Shown piece by piece: positions 36,198 through 64,000 of a DNA stretch of 64,000 bases (the first letter of the stretch is position 1; each line of letters starts with the position of its first letter). Origin of the DNA: Bugula neritina (lineage: Eukaryota; Bryozoa; Gymnolaemata; Cheilostomatida; Bugulidae). The notes under the pieces are model-generated. The model was given only the letters and a program-made list of their open reading frames with translations, was not told where the DNA came from and did no database searches. The position numbers were made by a program, and so were the translations under genes. The stretch lies in contig OZ037766.1 in assembly GCA_964035545.1 (NCBI GenBank), positions 3,628,722-3,692,721 of the forward strand, given 5' to 3'.

Positions 36198-64000
<27,803 letters not shown>

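Overview
The window looks like nuclear DNA of an invertebrate animal. It is AT-rich, its genes are split by short introns with GT..AG junctions, and it is full of microsatellites, minisatellites and short non-autonomous transposons. The mix of secreted antistasin/WAP-type proteins, a single-exon class A GPCR and a large lectin/WSC/sushi mosaic suggests a lophotrochozoan-type invertebrate. That taxonomic placement is inference; no marker gene is present.

Layout: (1) 1.6-3.3 kb, minus strand: a complete five-exon gene for a small secreted protein with four EGF-like repeats, with a homogeneous 2.1 kb array of a 16-bp unit upstream of it. (2) 5.8-8.1 kb: spacer with a MITE. (3) 8.1-18.8 kb, plus strand: two tandem paralogous five-exon genes (antistasin-like cysteine-rich modules plus two WAP-like modules), each followed by a ~160-bp satellite block. 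(4) 18.0-26.8 kb: a composite A-B-A' structure. A 3.5 kb segment B, carrying an intact GPCR gene, is copied from 32.0-36.3 kb and lies between two copies of a local segment A. (5) 26.8-31.7 kb: low-complexity AT-rich DNA holding one unidentified coding-like fragment. (6) 32.0-36.2 kb: the apparent parent copy of B; its GPCR has a frameshift and it carries a Harbinger-like MITE. (7) 36.2-64 kb, minus strand: one very large multi-domain gene, entering the window already in progress.

For the large gene I placed 47 exons (about 7.7 kb of coding sequence, over 2,560 residues). All 46 exon-exon junctions agree in intron phase, which argues for one gene rather than several. Domain order from the N-terminal side: C-type lectin (CTLD)/WSC units repeated with spacers, a discoidin (F5/8C) domain, more CTLD/WSC, a pentraxin/LamG-like domain, a second discoidin-like domain, a CTLD with EPN and WND motifs, WSC, and nine sushi (CCP) domains. 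It should be an extracellular carbohydrate- and surface-recognition protein (cell surface, matrix or immune-type). The 5' end lies beyond 64,000 and the 3' end is uncertain.

The most unusual signals are: several minisatellites in the large gene whose units contain its own splice sites (one presents nine identical in-frame 5' splice sites exactly 45 bp apart); a spacer-free 200-bp palindrome in an intron; and the A-B-A' duplication, which looks like serial template switching, captured a piece of a sushi exon and left the copied GPCR intact while the apparent parent is frameshifted.
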